Assembly (NCBI RefSeq): GCF_002214525.1
Contig: NZ_CP015104.1
Location: 868,001 to 932,000, forward strand
Reading direction: 5' to 3'
Length of the DNA stretch: 64,000 bases
DNA from: Thermococcus sp. P6
GTDB lineage: Archaea > Methanobacteriota_B > Thermococci > Thermococcales > Thermococcaceae
Part shown: piece after piece, positions 35,763 through 45,457 of the stretch
Position numbering within the stretch: the first letter of the stretch is position 1
Layout of the letters: the number at the start of each line of letters is the position of its first letter
Notes under the pieces: model-generated
Told to the model about the DNA's origin: nothing
The model's input: only the letters and a program-made list of their open reading frames with translations
The model's database searches: none
Made by a program: the position numbers and the translations under genes

Positions 35763-36215
35763 TTATTCTGATTTACGTTTAGGGCATTCCGGTAGTTTGC
35801 CCGTTTCATAGTACTCTTTAAATTTTTTTAGGCATAATGGATCCTTGCGGGTTTTCATGAACTTGACAAACTTTGCAATCCTGTCTGTAACTTCGCGGCT
35901 CACCGCGTGCTCAATTATGCATGCCTCTCTGTCAGCGATTTCCTCGTCAATGCCGAGTATGATGAGGAATTCTCGCAGTGCTTTATGTTTTTTCGATAGT
36001 TCGATCGCCAGTTTCTTTCCCTTTTCTGTGAGCGTCACCCCTCCGTATTTTTCATAGTTTACATACCCTTCCTCACTTAGTTTCCTGAACATTTCCGAGA
36101 CCGTGGAGGCCCCCACGCCAAGGAGCTGTGAAACGTCCTTTACTCTGGCGTAACCTTTCTTCTCAACCACTTCATAAATCGTCTCTACATATTCTTCAAC
36201 CCTCCTCGTCACCAT
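35763..36215 (-). CDS. DtxR-family metal-dependent transcriptional regulator
   Basis: A 150-residue regulator with an N-terminal winged helix (VEEYVETIYEVVEKKGYARV, VSQLLGVGASTVSEMFRKL, YVNYEKYGGVTLTEKG) and the dimerisation/metal-binding domain with CIIEHAVSREVTDRI, which has the Cys-x-x-Glu-His metal ligands. Such proteins sense Fe or Mn and repress metal uptake genes. It lacks the SH3-like third domain. It is AT-richer than the cobalamin genes around it and sits beside a broken transporter and a Usp gene, apparently an inserted module. Confidence 0.9.
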   Translation of the reverse strand: MVTRRVEEYVETIYEVVEKKGYARVKDVSQLLGVGASTVSEMFRKLSEEGYVNYEKYGGVTLTEKGKKLAIELSKKHKALREFLIILGIDEEIADREACIIEHAVSREVTDRIAKFVKFMKTRKDPLCLKKFKEYYETGKLPECPKRKSE

Positions 36216-36248
36216 TTCTTCTCACCGCATTCGATGATTCAAATATCG

Positions 36249-36266
36249 TTGTTAACAATTAATTGT
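36249..36266. promoter_or_regulatory. Palindromes upstream of the DtxR-type gene, likely operator
   Basis: TTGTTAACAA (36249-36258) and ACAATTAATTGT (36255-36266) are overlapping perfect palindromes 34-51 bases before the start codon, next to a TATA-like TTAAATA on the minus strand (about 36275-36282). Autoregulation is inferred. The rest of 36216-36490 holds no feature I can identify. Confidence 0.5.
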
Positions 36267-36490
36267 GAAAACTGTATTTAATTATTTTCCATGCCGGGGG
36301 TTAAAGCAGCCCTTGCTACAGAATCGGGCGTGTTCTTAGGTCAGGCATCCCTCCCATCTTCCTTTGTCCACCATTATTATATCCCCTGCGGCAGAACTTA
36401 TCCCCCTACCAATCCCTACCTTCTCTCATCAGACCCCTTTGAAAAAGAGTAAACGAAGAGTTAAATTGGAAAAACATTCGGTTCTCGTCT

Positions 36491-37476
36491 CTATTCCTTC
36501 CACCACTCTTTTATTTTCCGTGCAAGTTTTAGGTAGCCAACGAGGAAGGGTATTTGCAGTATTGGTGTTATTGCAGGGGGAATTGCCATTAACCCCGTTC
36601 CTGCAGTCATGGCGATTGCCATTGCCGTTCCTTCGTTTTTCCCAACGGACGTGAAAACTATACTCATATGGTCCTCGTAACTTAGCCCTATTTTCTTATC
36701 AAAGAACGTCAAAAACAAAAGTGTGATGGCATAGTATAATGCCAGAGGTACCATTGCAATTCCCACCGCACCTGGCTTGGCGGCCACGAGCTTTGCCTTT
36801 TCCATAGAATATAAGGGTCACTATTGCGAACATACCCAGTATCGATATGGAAGGGAACAGGGGCCTTATCTTTTCAAAGCCCTCAACTCCCATCTTTCTC
36901 AAGAGAGCAACTCTTGTGAGATAGCCAAAGAACAAGGGTATAAACACGACGATGATTATTGTCTTTATCAAAAGCCATGCGGAAATGGTAAGATGATAGC
37001 TACTTGCGAACACTTTTAGCCAGCCCGGAACCGTTACGATTGCGAGTGTGAAACTCAGGGCAACAACAATGGTAGCCAGTTCCAGGTTGCCGTCGGATAG
37101 ACCCGTGTAAGCGATCGCCATTGACGAACATGGGACGACCATGGCGAGGGTGAGACCGAGGGATAGGGTTGGATTTATATGGAATAGCAAATTCAGGCCA
37201 AAGATTAGCAGCGGGGCAAAGACGAGGCCTATTATCAGAGCTATCAATATCTGCTTTCCAGATTTTGCGGCCTCTCCCAGTGGCTTCAATATTAAGAGTG
37301 ATCATCATCGGATAAATCATACTGATGACCACGATCATGTTCAATGTCTTGAACGTACTGGAGTACTCTTCTGGATTGATGTGCCTTCCTGTAACGAACC
37401 CGACTATCATGGCAATGGTAACGTACAGGATCAGGAATCTATCCAGATGGTCCTTTAACTTCACTAAGCGACTCAT
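36491..37476 (-). pseudogene. Frameshifted SBF/ACR3-type membrane transporter
   Basis: Three overlapping minus-strand frames join into one protein of about 328 residues: LKDHLDRFLILYVTIAMIVG to MMITLNIE (start ATG 37476, with a GGTGAGGTGAT site), then PLGEAAKSGKQILIALIIGL through LAMVVPCSSMAIAYTGLSDG to VTLIFYG, then AKLVAAKPGAVGIAMVPLAL to the end at 36491. The breaks are single-base shifts near 37285 and near 36800 (next to GGAAAAGG). The ten-helix layout and the Cys in VVPCSSMA fit the SBF superfamily, probably the ACR3 arsenite-efflux branch. Either a decaying gene or two sequencing errors. Confidence 0.75.
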
Positions 37477-37481
37477 CCTTA

Positions 37482-37931
37482 TCACCTCACCACTAAAACC
37501 GGCGTTTTGGCATGAGCTACCACATTTTCAACGGTTGAACCAAGCAAGCGTTCAACTACTTCCGAGACGGTCCCTTTGCCTGTGGAACCAAGGACTATGA
37601 GGGAGACATTTTCCTCTTCTGCCGCCTTCACTATCTCCGCACAGGGCTTTCCCATCCTTACTGAGAGCTTTGTTTTCAGTCCATGAGAACGGAGGTTTTC
37701 TTCTATCCCTTTCAGTTTCTTCATTGTTTCATCCTTTATTTTTTCCATTATTTGCTCCGTATCCATACCCTCAAGTGAATAAACATCTTCATAGGCTTCC
37801 AGATAGACAAGGTCTATGACATGGAGTATCACAACCTCTTCGGTTCCCGCTTCCTTCAATTTTTTTACGTATTCCAGCGCCTTTTCCGCATCCTCGGAAA
37901 AATCTGTCGGATATAATATTTTCTTAAACAT
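37482..37931 (-). CDS. Universal stress protein, UspA family
   Basis: A 149-residue single-domain Usp beginning MFKKILYPTDFSEDAEKALE, with the nucleotide-binding pattern G-x2-G-x9-G-(S/T) visible in LGSTGKGTVSEVVERLLGST and the terminal strand TPVLVVR. Such proteins bind ATP and accompany stress responses or transporters. ATG 37931 follows AGGTGAGG. It is upstream of and only five bases from the broken transporter gene, so the two were probably an operon. The 296-base gap to cobS holds a TATA-like GAGTATATAAAG near 38056 and nothing else I can assign. Confidence 0.9.
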   Translation of the reverse strand: MFKKILYPTDFSEDAEKALEYVKKLKEAGTEEVVILHVIDLVYLEAYEDVYSLEGMDTEQIMEKIKDETMKKLKGIEENLRSHGLKTKLSVRMGKPCAEIVKAAEEENVSLIVLGSTGKGTVSEVVERLLGSTVENVVAHAKTPVLVVR

Positions 37932-38227
37932 CTTCCTCACCTTCTAAAACCAACTACCACACCTTTTTTCCTATGCGTTAGAGATGCCAGAGGCATTCCG
38001 TTCATCATTGTTCGCACCTTCTGTTTGGAATGTCATATCTGTCACGGTTGTTTTGAGTATATAAAGCTTTCGGTCTACCGAATTAGATACGACAACCTGA
38101 ACATTGAATGTACATGGACCGCCAAGCAGAACCACTTCAGGGTCTTTCGATGGATAACTGGAGCTTCAATACGAATGGGGAAGATACGGATGCCTGACAA
38201 CCAGAGGGCCCAGAACTTTCAAGACTA

Positions 38228-38923
38228 TCATAGGTAAGCCCACGCAAGGGCCATCCCCATCAACGCTCCGGTCCGTGATACCTCCGCCACGGCCCCGATG
38301 CAGTCCCCGTTCAGACCTCCGAAGTTTTTGAGGGACAGCCTTATGACGTAACCACCGGCCAAAAGGCCCGCGAGCGAGGCCATGGAGCGGGGCTCGTAAA
38401 GGACAAGCGGAAGGAACAGAAGGGCGTAGAGAATTATTCCAAGAACGAGCCGCTTTTTCTCCATCCCTTCCATGAAATACGCCCCCAGCCCTTCCCCGAG
38501 GGGCCTCTTCGTTGCAAGGGCGAGAAGCATGGCGAACTTGGAGTTCAACTCGGCCAGATAGAGGCCGTAGAAGGGGATCAATGGAAGGGAGTAAACCTGC
38601 AGGAGCAGGACCATCACCACGGCGAAGATACCCGCTATCCCGGTGTTCAGGTCCTTCATGGCCCTTAACTTCCTCTCCCGGTCGCCTTTGGCCATTATTC
38701 CATCGGCCCAGTCGGCTAAGCCGTCGAGGTGCAGCAGACCGATCGTCAGGTAGAGTCCGAGAACCGCGAAGAGGCTTTCCGGCGGGATCCTCAGGTAGAG
38801 CACCACCGTCGGGAGCGCCGATGTTACGATGGCGAGCAGCGGAAGGGCCCAGAGTTCTTCCTGGATCCTTTCGAAGTTTCCGGAGATGGGTATCCTCGTG
38901 AAGAAGGGGATAAGGTCCCTCAT
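38228..38923 (-). CDS. cobS: Adenosylcobinamide-GDP ribazoletransferase (cobalamin synthase)
   Basis: Joins adenosylcobinamide-GDP to alpha-ribazole in the membrane. The 231-residue protein begins [15 protein letters not shown], has the family signature [16 protein letters not shown] followed by [15 protein letters not shown], and about six hydrophobic helices. The late [16 protein letters not shown] is also typical. ATG 38923 overlaps the cobZ stop as ATGA, so 11 more upstream codons in frame are unlikely to be used. It is the third gene of the DUF71-cobZ-cobS operon. Confidence 0.95.
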   Translation of the reverse strand: MRDLIPFFTRIPISGNFERIQEELWALPLLAIVTSALPTVVLYLRIPPESLFAVLGLYLTIGLLHLDGLADWADGIMAKGDRERKLRAMKDLNTGIAGIFAVVMVLLLQVYSLPLIPFYGLYLAELNSKFAMLLALATKRPLGEGLGAYFMEGMEKKRLVLGIILYALLFLPLVLYEPRSMASLAGLLAGGYVIRLSLKNFGGLNGDCIGAVAEVSRTGALMGMALAWAYL

Positions 38924-39333
38924 TCGTCGCCACCTTCGAAGAGCCTCGTCATGCACCCGGCTATGAAGCCGCCGATGGCATCGTCCAGAAAGGGCGGTAG
39001 ATCGGCCAGAATACCCGGCTTTTTGGTGTCGTAGTTGAAGAAGTTGAAGAGCGCCATCTTCCCGCCTATGTACTCCGCTATGTCTATCCCTATGAGCTCG
39101 TCAGCCACAAGAATCACGGGGTCGCCCTCGACGTGAAAGTTCTCCTCGAGGAGCAGCGCCGCCGCAAGGAGGGAACGGACGTTTATATCCTCGAGGTAGC
39201 GGAGCATCGTCTCCCTCAGCGGTTCCCTAAACTTATCTGCGTTTTCGCCCGTGTAGAGCTCTAAAGCAGTGCCTATCATCCCCTCGAGGGTTATTCCCAT
39301 GGATTCAAGCTTCCTCAGGATTTCCGCGGTCAT
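38920..39333 (-). CDS. cobZ: PgpA-like alpha-ribazole phosphatase CobZ
   Basis: A 137-residue protein resembling the phosphatidylglycerophosphatase A-like group that includes archaeal CobZ, which dephosphorylates alpha-ribazole phosphate. Seen: [20 protein letters not shown] and [20 protein letters not shown], the paired acidic motifs of the family. It begins at ATG 39333 after GGTGAGACG, overlapping the end of the DUF71 gene. Position directly before cobS supports the B12 role over a lipid role. Confidence 0.88.
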   Translation of the reverse strand: MTAEILRKLESMGITLEGMIGTALELYTGENADKFREPLRETMLRYLEDINVRSLLAAALLLEENFHVEGDPVILVADELIGIDIAEYIGGKMALFNFFNYDTKKPGILADLPPFLDDAIGGFIAGCMTRLFEGGDE

Positions 39334-39989
39334 CGTCTCACCAGCCCGAACCTCAGCCACGTGTACCTCTCGCTTTCCTCCACCTTCAGGGGCCTCAGCC
39401 CAAAGCTTCCCTCGAAGAGCGGACACCTCAGAACGACCGTGTGGAACTCGCCGAACTCCCCGACCGGATCTATCTTAGGGTTGGCCTCGAGAAAGCGTTC
39501 CAGATCCTCGGCGGAGCGGAAGGTGTAGCCGAGCCATCTCCCGGAAAGTTTCCCCTTCCTGACGGCGATTATGGCGTATTCAAACCCCCCATCGAGCATC
39601 TCCCCCGCGAGCTCGAGGGTGTCCCTGCCCCAGAGCGGTTCAAGGACTTTTAAGCCAGCCCCTTCGGCCAGCGTTTTGACCCACTCGAGGTGGTCCTCGA
39701 GCAGTACATCGCCCGCTATCAGGTAATCCACACCGAGGGAAGCCATGAAATCCGCCAGAGCCTCGCTCCCCTTCCTCATGTCAAAAACGAGGAGTTTCTT
39801 TCCCATCGCCCCGGCGAGCTTTTTAAGTTCGCTCAGGTTCTCGTAGTGTGGCGAGAGGCCGATGGTTGTCTTGAGGACGAGGAGGTAAGGAACAGCTATT
39901 CCTTTCTTTTCGGCTAGATGGGTTGCGTAAAGCCCGTCCTTGCCTCCCGAGAAGAAGGCGACCCCCTTTGAACCCTCACCCGATACCAT
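39330..39989 (-). CDS. DUF71/COG2102 ATP-pyrophosphatase, B12-linked subgroup
   Basis: A 219-residue PP-loop ATPase: the N-terminal FFSGGKDGLYATHLA binds ATP, followed by LLVFDMRKGSE, LIAGDVLLEDHLEWV and the late GEFGEFHTVVL. The Dph6 diphthine-ammonia ligases are in this family. A separate archaeal subgroup clusters with cobalamin genes and was predicted from comparative genomics to act in B12 salvage. Its place as first gene before cobZ and cobS fits that subgroup. The exact reaction is not known to me. Confidence 0.88.
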   Translation of the reverse strand: MVSGEGSKGVAFFSGGKDGLYATHLAEKKGIAVPYLLVLKTTIGLSPHYENLSELKKLAGAMGKKLLVFDMRKGSEALADFMASLGVDYLIAGDVLLEDHLEWVKTLAEGAGLKVLEPLWGRDTLELAGEMLDGGFEYAIIAVRKGKLSGRWLGYTFRSAEDLERFLEANPKIDPVGEFGEFHTVVLRCPLFEGSFGLRPLKVEESERYTWLRFGLVRR

Positions 39990-40031
39990 TTAACCACCAG
40001 ACATATAAAGGGGGTGGACTTTTTATCCATT

Positions 40032-40778
40032 ATGCTCCTCGAGTTCAAAAAGCTCAAAAGGATGGGAGAGGTGTATTTGAACCCCGGCAACCTCAGGGTC
40101 ATGCCGTTCCTTCTCCGCGACTGGAGGGACCTTCTGGCGCTGGACGAGAAGACCTACGGAACCTACGCGAGAACGATATACAACCCTGAGGAACGCTTTC
40201 TGGTCATCAACGACCGGGATAGAAGAACCGCCGAAAATCTAAAGGACCTCTATCTGGAACTCCTCAGGGAGCCGGTATCCTTCTGCCGGGAGGAGTACTA
40301 CAGGTATCAGCTCCGGATAGGCAGGTTCAGGGGGCTGCCCTTCTCCAGCGGCCGGCCGGGTTCCGGAATTGTCCTCGTGGGCGAGGCCCCGGGGAGGAAG
40401 GGCTGCGGAAGGACGGGGATACCCTTCTACGGGGACGCCTCCGGCGACCTCCTCAGGAAAACCCTGTTCTCCCTCGGGGTTAACCCCGATTTCGTCTACC
40501 TGACCAACGTGGTGAAGTGCAACCCCCCGGAGAACAGGCTGAGGGGCTTCGGTGAGGGCGAGCTCGAACTCCTGAGGAGGGAGCTTGAAGCGGTGGAACC
40601 CGGGTCGATTTTCGCCATAGGAAGAACCGCGGAAAAGGCCCTGAAAAGGCTCGGCTTCGATTTCACCTACCTCAAACATCCCGCATGGTACGTGCGGAGG
40701 GGAATCAGGGGGCCGGAAGAGGCCATCCTCGATGATTACTCACCTGTTAAGGAGGCCTTTGGTGAATGGAGGCCTTAG
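40032..40778 (+). CDS. Uracil-DNA glycosylase superfamily protein
   Basis: A 248-residue protein with the two UDG superfamily motifs: [20 protein letters not shown] as motif A and HPAWYVRRG as motif B near the C-terminus, with [15 protein letters not shown] between. [17 protein letters not shown] recalls type 5 (UDGb) enzymes, while GEAPG recalls type 4. The iron-sulfur cysteine spacing is not clear (Cys in SFCREEY, GCG and VKCNPP only). A TATA box (CATATAAAG) at 40001-40009 puts the transcription start at about ATG 40032, so the message is leaderless. It overlaps cbiB by 13 bases. Confidence 0.85.
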   Translation: MLLEFKKLKRMGEVYLNPGNLRVMPFLLRDWRDLLALDEKTYGTYARTIYNPEERFLVINDRDRRTAENLKDLYLELLREPVSFCREEYYRYQLRIGRFRGLPFSSGRPGSGIVLVGEAPGRKGCGRTGIPFYGDASGDLLRKTLFSLGVNPDFVYLTNVVKCNPPENRLRGFGEGELELLRRELEAVEPGSIFAIGRTAEKALKRLGFDFTYLKHPAWYVRRGIRGPEEAILDDYSPVKEAFGEWRP

Positions 40779-41650
40779 CGATTTTCATCCCCGCACTGCT
40801 CTGGGACCTTCTCCTCGGGGAGCCACCTTCTCCGCTCCATCCGGTGGTGTGGTTCGGGAAACTGGCGGGATTTTTCGACTCCCGCTATGGAAGGAGGGGC
40901 CCCTTAATCGATTTCCTCGCCGGGACGCTCGTGGCGATCTCGGTTGTAACCTTCGCCTTTTTCCTCTCCTTCCTCCCGGCGTACGTTCCCTCTCCACTCA
41001 ACTACCTCCTCGCGGTTTACCTCCTCAAGAGTTCCTTTGCCCTAAGGAGCCTCCACGAGCACGTCTCGAGAACCGTAACGGAGAACCTCGAGGAGAAGAG
41101 GAGGGCGGTTTCCATGATAGTGAGCAGGGACACCTCAAATCTTGACTGGGTTCACCTCAACTCTGCGGCCATAGAGAGCCTCGCCGAGAACCTCAACGAT
41201 TCCGTGGTTGCACCGCTCTTCTACTTCCTCCTCTTCGGCCTCCCCGGGGCCGTGGTTTACCGCGCGGTTAACACGCTCGATGCCATGCTCGGCTACAGAA
41301 ACGAGCGCTACGAGTACTTTGGAAAGTTCTCCGCGAGGCTGGACGACCTTCTGAACTTCATCCCCGCCCGGCTGACGGTTCTCCTCTACGTGCCCCTCGG
41401 GGGACGAAGGGTCATCAAATACCACCGCCTTGCCCGGTTTAAGATAAACTCGGACAAGCCCATTGCTGCCATGAGCGCGGTTCTGGGCGTTATGCTCGAG
41501 AAGCCGGGCGTTTACACCTTTCCGGGAAGGGAGCCGGACGATGAAGATATAAGGCGGGCTTTGAGGGTTTACCGGCTTGTGGTTGCCGAATGGATAATTG
41601 CCGTCGCTTTAACGATCGCAACGGGGGTGTTTCCATGCTTGAGCCCGTGA
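40766..41650 (+). CDS. cbiB: Adenosylcobinamide-phosphate synthase
   Basis: Attaches aminopropanol phosphate to adenosylcobyric acid. The 294-residue integral membrane protein shows [20 protein letters not shown] at the N-terminus, [39 protein letters not shown] and [20 protein letters not shown], all CbiB/CobD landmarks. The start overlaps the UDG gene and the end overlaps cobD by 16 bases, so the three are probably cotranscribed. Confidence 0.95.
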   Translation: MEALAIFIPALLWDLLLGEPPSPLHPVVWFGKLAGFFDSRYGRRGPLIDFLAGTLVAISVVTFAFFLSFLPAYVPSPLNYLLAVYLLKSSFALRSLHEHVSRTVTENLEEKRRAVSMIVSRDTSNLDWVHLNSAAIESLAENLNDSVVAPLFYFLLFGLPGAVVYRAVNTLDAMLGYRNERYEYFGKFSARLDDLLNFIPARLTVLLYVPLGGRRVIKYHRLARFKINSDKPIAAMSAVLGVMLEKPGVYTFPGREPDDEDIRRALRVYRLVVAEWIIAVALTIATGVFPCLSP

Positions 41651-42609
41651 AGTTCTCCACCTACCACGGTGGCGCGAGGGAAGAGGGCCTGCTCGACTTC
41701 TCCGCCTCTCTGAACCCCTACAGGCCGGAGTGGCTCGACGGGATGTTCGAACGGGCCAAAACGCTCAGCGACCGCTATACCTACCACGAGCGCCTCGAGG
41801 ATGAACTCGAGGGACTTATAGGAGAGCCCCTAACGGTAACGGCGGGCATAACTGAGGCCCTCTACCTCCTTGGAATCCTTTCCTTTGCCCGCGGGAACTT
41901 CAGGAGGGCGGTAATTCCCCGCCACACTTACGGCGAGTACGAGAGGATCGCGAGGATCTTCGGGGTAGAGGTCGTGAAAGGGCCCAACGATCCCGGGGAA
42001 CTGGCGGGGCTCGTTGATGGCCACTCTGTGGTCTTCTTCTGCAACCCGAACAATCCCGACGGGAGGTTCTACCGCCTCAAAGACCTTAAACCACTCCTCG
42101 ATGCCGTTGAGGATAAAAACGCCCTTTTGGTTCTTGACGAGGCCTTCATAGACTTCGTTCAAAGGCCGGAAAGCCCGGAGGGGGAGAACCTGATAAAACT
42201 CAGGACCTTCACCAAGAGCTACGGCCTTCCCGGGATAAGGGTCGGCTACGTCGTGGGCTTCAGGGAGGCCTTCAGAAGCGTAAGGATGCCGTGGGGCATA
42301 GGCTCCACGGGGGTTGCCTTCCTCGAGTTCCTCCTCGAGGACGGCTTCGAGCACCTCAGAAGAACGATGCCGCTCCTATGGCGGGAAAAGAGCAGGCTTG
42401 AAAAAGCCCTGGGTGTGAAGAGCGACGCCAACTTCTTCGTCAAATGGGTCGGAAACTCGGAAAGGTTCGTTGAGGCCATGAAAAGAAGGGGCATCCTCGT
42501 GAGGGACTGCGGGAGCTTCGGGTTGCCCGGCTTCGTCCGTTTTTCCGTGAGGAAGAGGGAAGAGAACGAGAGGCTCATCGAGGCCTTCAGGGAGCTGGGC
42601 TTTCAGTGA
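41635..42609 (+). CDS. cobD: Threonine-phosphate decarboxylase-like aminotransferase
   Basis: PLP enzyme of fold type I that supplies aminopropanol phosphate by decarboxylating threonine phosphate; sister of HisC. The 324 residues include the substrate/PLP motifs [33 protein letters not shown] and the Schiff-base Lys in [18 protein letters not shown] 41635 follows GGGGGTG and overlaps cbiB. Context decides for CobD rather than HisC. It is the last gene of the cluster. The 165 bases to valS hold only promoter-like TTTTTAAAAG near 42730. Confidence 0.92.
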   Translation: MLEPVKFSTYHGGAREEGLLDFSASLNPYRPEWLDGMFERAKTLSDRYTYHERLEDELEGLIGEPLTVTAGITEALYLLGILSFARGNFRRAVIPRHTYGEYERIARIFGVEVVKGPNDPGELAGLVDGHSVVFFCNPNNPDGRFYRLKDLKPLLDAVEDKNALLVLDEAFIDFVQRPESPEGENLIKLRTFTKSYGLPGIRVGYVVGFREAFRSVRMPWGIGSTGVAFLEFLLEDGFEHLRRTMPLLWREKSRLEKALGVKSDANFFVKWVGNSERFVEAMKRRGILVRDCGSFGLPGFVRFSVRKREENERLIEAFRELGFQ

Positions 42610-42774
42610 CCCCAAACTTTTTAAGTCACCGGGCGTTTTCATACCCCGGTGGTGCCTATCGTCCACCGTGACCCCGGTTTTGAGGTCTGAGTTCATCCCC
42701 GGTGTTCCCCGGTTAGTTCTGCCAAGGTTTTTAAAAGCCCTTCCCGATTGTAGCCCATCTTAAAGGTGATAGCC

Positions 42775-45447
42775 ATGCTTCCAAAGACCTACGAGCCGGA
42801 GAAGATCGAGACCAAGTGGCAAAAGTTCTGGCTGGAGGAGAAGGTATACCGCTACGAGCTGGATGAGAAGAGGCCGAGCTACGCCATAGACACGCCCCCG
42901 CCGTTCACGAGCGGAACCCTTCACCTTGGCCACGTCCTTAGCCACACGTGGATAGACATAGTGGCCAGGTACAAGAGGATGAGGGGCTATAACGTCCTCT
43001 TCCCGCAGGGATTCGACAACCACGGCCTTCCGACGGAGCTTAAGGTGGAGAAGGAGTTTGGAATCAGCAAGGACGAGCCCGAGAAGTTCCTCAGGAAGTG
43101 CGTCGAGTGGACCCATCAGGCCATCGAGGCCATGAGAAACCAGTTCATAAGGATAGGCTACTCCGCGGACTGGGATCTGGAGTATCACACGATGGATGAC
43201 TATTACAAGGCCGCGGTTCAGAAGTCGCTCCTCGAGTTCTACCGCAGGGGCATGCTCTACCGCGACAAGCACCCCGTTTACTGGTGCCCGCGGTGCAGGA
43301 CGAGCCTCGCCAAGGCCGAGGTCGGTTACGTCGAGGAGGAGGGTTACCTCTACTACATCAAACTCCCCCTTGCCGACGGTTCTGGACACGTTCCCATAGC
43401 CACGACGAGACCCGAGCTCATGCCGGCCTGTGTAGCTGTTTTCGTCCACCCGGAGGACGAGAGGTATAAAGACGTGGTCGGCAAGAGGGTGAAGCTGCCG
43501 ATATTCGAGAGGGAAGTGCCCGTTCTTGCGGATGAAGACGTGGATCCCGAGTTCGGGACGGGTGCGGTTTACAACTGTACCTACGGCGACGAGCAGGACG
43601 TCGTCTGGCAGAAGCGTTACGGTCTGCCCGTCATCATAGCCATCAACGAAGACGGGACGATGAACGAGAACGCCGGGCCCTACAGCGGCCTGAAAACTGA
43701 GGAGGCGAGAAAGGCCATAGTCAGGGACCTCGAGAGGATGGGCCTGCTCTACGACAGAAAGAAGATCCAGCACCGCGTTCTGAGGCACACGGAGAGGAGC
43801 TCCTGCATGGCCCCGATAGAGCTCCTTCCGAAGATCCAGTGGTTCGTAAAGGTGAGGGACTTTACGGATGAGGTTGTAAAAGTCGCCGGGGAGATAAACT
43901 GGTATCCCGAGGACATGTTCCTCCGCCTCAAGGACTGGGCCGAGTCGATGGACTGGGACTGGGTCATAAGCAGGCAGCGCGTCTTCGGGACACCGCTTCC
44001 CTTCTGGGTCTGCAGGAACGGCCACGTCGTTCCGGCGAGAGAGGAGGACCTACCCGTTGACCCGCGCTTCGATGAGCCCCCCGTGGAAAGGTGTCCTGTC
44101 TGCGGTGCCGAACTCGAGCCCGTAAAGGACGTCCTCGACTGCTGGGTGGATTCGAGCATAACTCCGTTGATAATAACGAGGTGGCACGATGCCCTCAAAG
44201 GGGACGGGGAGGCAAAGCGCTGGTTTGAGCACAACTTCCCCACCGCCCTGAGGCCTCAGGGAACGGACATAATAAGGACGTGGGCCTTCTACACCATCTT
44301 CAGGACCTACATCCTGACGGGGGAGAAGCCGTGGGATAACGTCCTCATCAACGGAATGGTGGCCGGTCCGGACGGCAGGAAGATGAGCAAGAGCTACGGC
44401 AACGTCGTTTCTCCAGACGAGGTCATCCCGAAGTACGGGGCCGATGCCCTGAGGCTCTGGACCGCCCTCGCCCCGCCCGGTGAGGATCATCCCTTCAAGT
44501 GGGAAACGGTCGATTACAACTACCGCTTCCTCCAGAAGGTCTGGAACATCTATCGCTTCGCCGAGAGGCACCTGAGCGACTTCGACCCCGAAAGTGCTCC
44601 TGAAGAGCTCGAGCCCCTCGACCGCTGGATCCTGAGCAGGCTCCACCGCATCATCGGGTTCGCCACGGAGGAGATGGAACGCTACCGCTTCAACCTGCTC
44701 ACGAGGGAGCTGATTAACTTCGTCTGGCACGAGGTGGCGGATGACTACATAGAGATGATAAAGTACCGCCTCTACGGGGACGATGAGGGGAGCAAACTGA
44801 GGGCGAAGGCGGCGCTCTACGAGCTGCTCTACAACGTGATGCTCCTTCTTGCTCCGCTTGTGCCCCACATAACGGAGGAGATCTATCAGGAGATGTTCAG
44901 GAGGCACGCTGGCTCTAGAAGTGTGCACCTCCTCGAGTGGCCGAAGTACGATGCGAATAGGGTGAGCGAGGAGGCCGAAAAGCTCGGAGAACTGGCCCGG
45001 GAAGTGATCGGTGCCATGAGGCGCTACAAGAACGGCCACGGCCTGCCCCTGAACGCCAGACTCAACCACGTGGTCATCTACGCCACCGAAAGCTACGATG
45101 CCCTGAAGAGCATCGAGAGGGACGTAGCCGGGACCATGAACATCGAGAGGCTCGAGATAGTGAGGGGCGAGCCCGAACTCGAGGAGCGCATCACGGAGAT
45201 AAAGCCCAACTTCAGGACCGTGGGACCGAGGTACGGAAGGCTCGTGCCCGGGATAACGGCTTACCTCAGGGAGAACGCCGAAGAGGTCGCAAAGGCCCTC
45301 AAAGAGAGCGGAAAGGTTGAGTTCGAGGTCGATGGGGAGAAGGTTCAGCTCGGAAAGGAAGACGTCGTCATCAGGAGGGCGGTCTTCAGCGAGGGAGAGG
45401 AGGTTGAGACGGCGGTCGTTGGAGACGCCGTTATCGTGTTCTTCTGA
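42775..45447 (+). CDS. valS: Valyl-tRNA synthetase
   Basis: Charges tRNA-Val. The 890-residue class I enzyme shows the HIGH-type motif GTLHLGHVLSHTW, the KMSKS loop GRKMSKSYGN, and an editing (CP1) domain with ATTRPELMPACVAVF. Zinc-type pairs CPRC and CPVCGAEL are present, as is an anticodon-binding domain (RYRFNLLTRELINFVWHEV). ATG 42775 follows GGTGAT. No C-terminal coiled arm like that of bacterial ValRS is obvious. A T-run just after the stop (45449-45456) can serve as terminator for it. Confidence 0.97.
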   Translation: MLPKTYEPEKIETKWQKFWLEEKVYRYELDEKRPSYAIDTPPPFTSGTLHLGHVLSHTWIDIVARYKRMRGYNVLFPQGFDNHGLPTELKVEKEFGISKDEPEKFLRKCVEWTHQAIEAMRNQFIRIGYSADWDLEYHTMDDYYKAAVQKSLLEFYRRGMLYRDKHPVYWCPRCRTSLAKAEVGYVEEEGYLYYIKLPLADGSGHVPIATTRPELMPACVAVFVHPEDERYKDVVGKRVKLPIFEREVPVLADEDVDPEFGTGAVYNCTYGDEQDVVWQKRYGLPVIIAINEDGTMNENAGPYSGLKTEEARKAIVRDLERMGLLYDRKKIQHRVLRHTERSSCMAPIELLPKIQWFVKVRDFTDEVVKVAGEINWYPEDMFLRLKDWAESMDWDWVISRQRVFGTPLPFWVCRNGHVVPAREEDLPVDPRFDEPPVERCPVCGAELEPVKDVLDCWVDSSITPLIITRWHDALKGDGEAKRWFEHNFPTALRPQGTDIIRTWAFYTIFRTYILTGEKPWDNVLINGMVAGPDGRKMSKSYGNVVSPDEVIPKYGADALRLWTALAPPGEDHPFKWETVDYNYRFLQKVWNIYRFAERHLSDFDPESAPEELEPLDRWILSRLHRIIGFATEEMERYRFNLLTRELINFVWHEVADDYIEMIKYRLYGDDEGSKLRAKAALYELLYNVMLLLAPLVPHITEEIYQEMFRRHAGSRSVHLLEWPKYDANRVSEEAEKLGELAREVIGAMRRYKNGHGLPLNARLNHVVIYATESYDALKSIERDVAGTMNIERLEIVRGEPELEERITEIKPNFRTVGPRYGRLVPGITAYLRENAEEVAKALKESGKVEFEVDGEKVQLGKEDVVIRRAVFSEGEEVETAVVGDAVIVFF

Positions 45448-45457
45448 CTTTTTTCTT
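45448..45457 (+). terminator. Oligo-T terminator of valS
   Basis: ACTTTTTTCTTT begins at the valS stop; oligo-T runs are the usual archaeal terminator. The convergent trm10 gene ends at the same place. Confidence 0.45.

Noticed and set aside
38025-38237. Plus-strand frame of 70 codons with CxxC and several Cys/His upstream of the Usp gene
   Set aside because: TTG start without a ribosome site; its end overlaps cobS in antisense and no homologue comes to mind.
42610-42774. Possible C/D box RNA between cobD and valS
   Set aside because: A CTGA-like D box occurs near 42689 but no RTGATGA C box is present; no guide structure can be shown.
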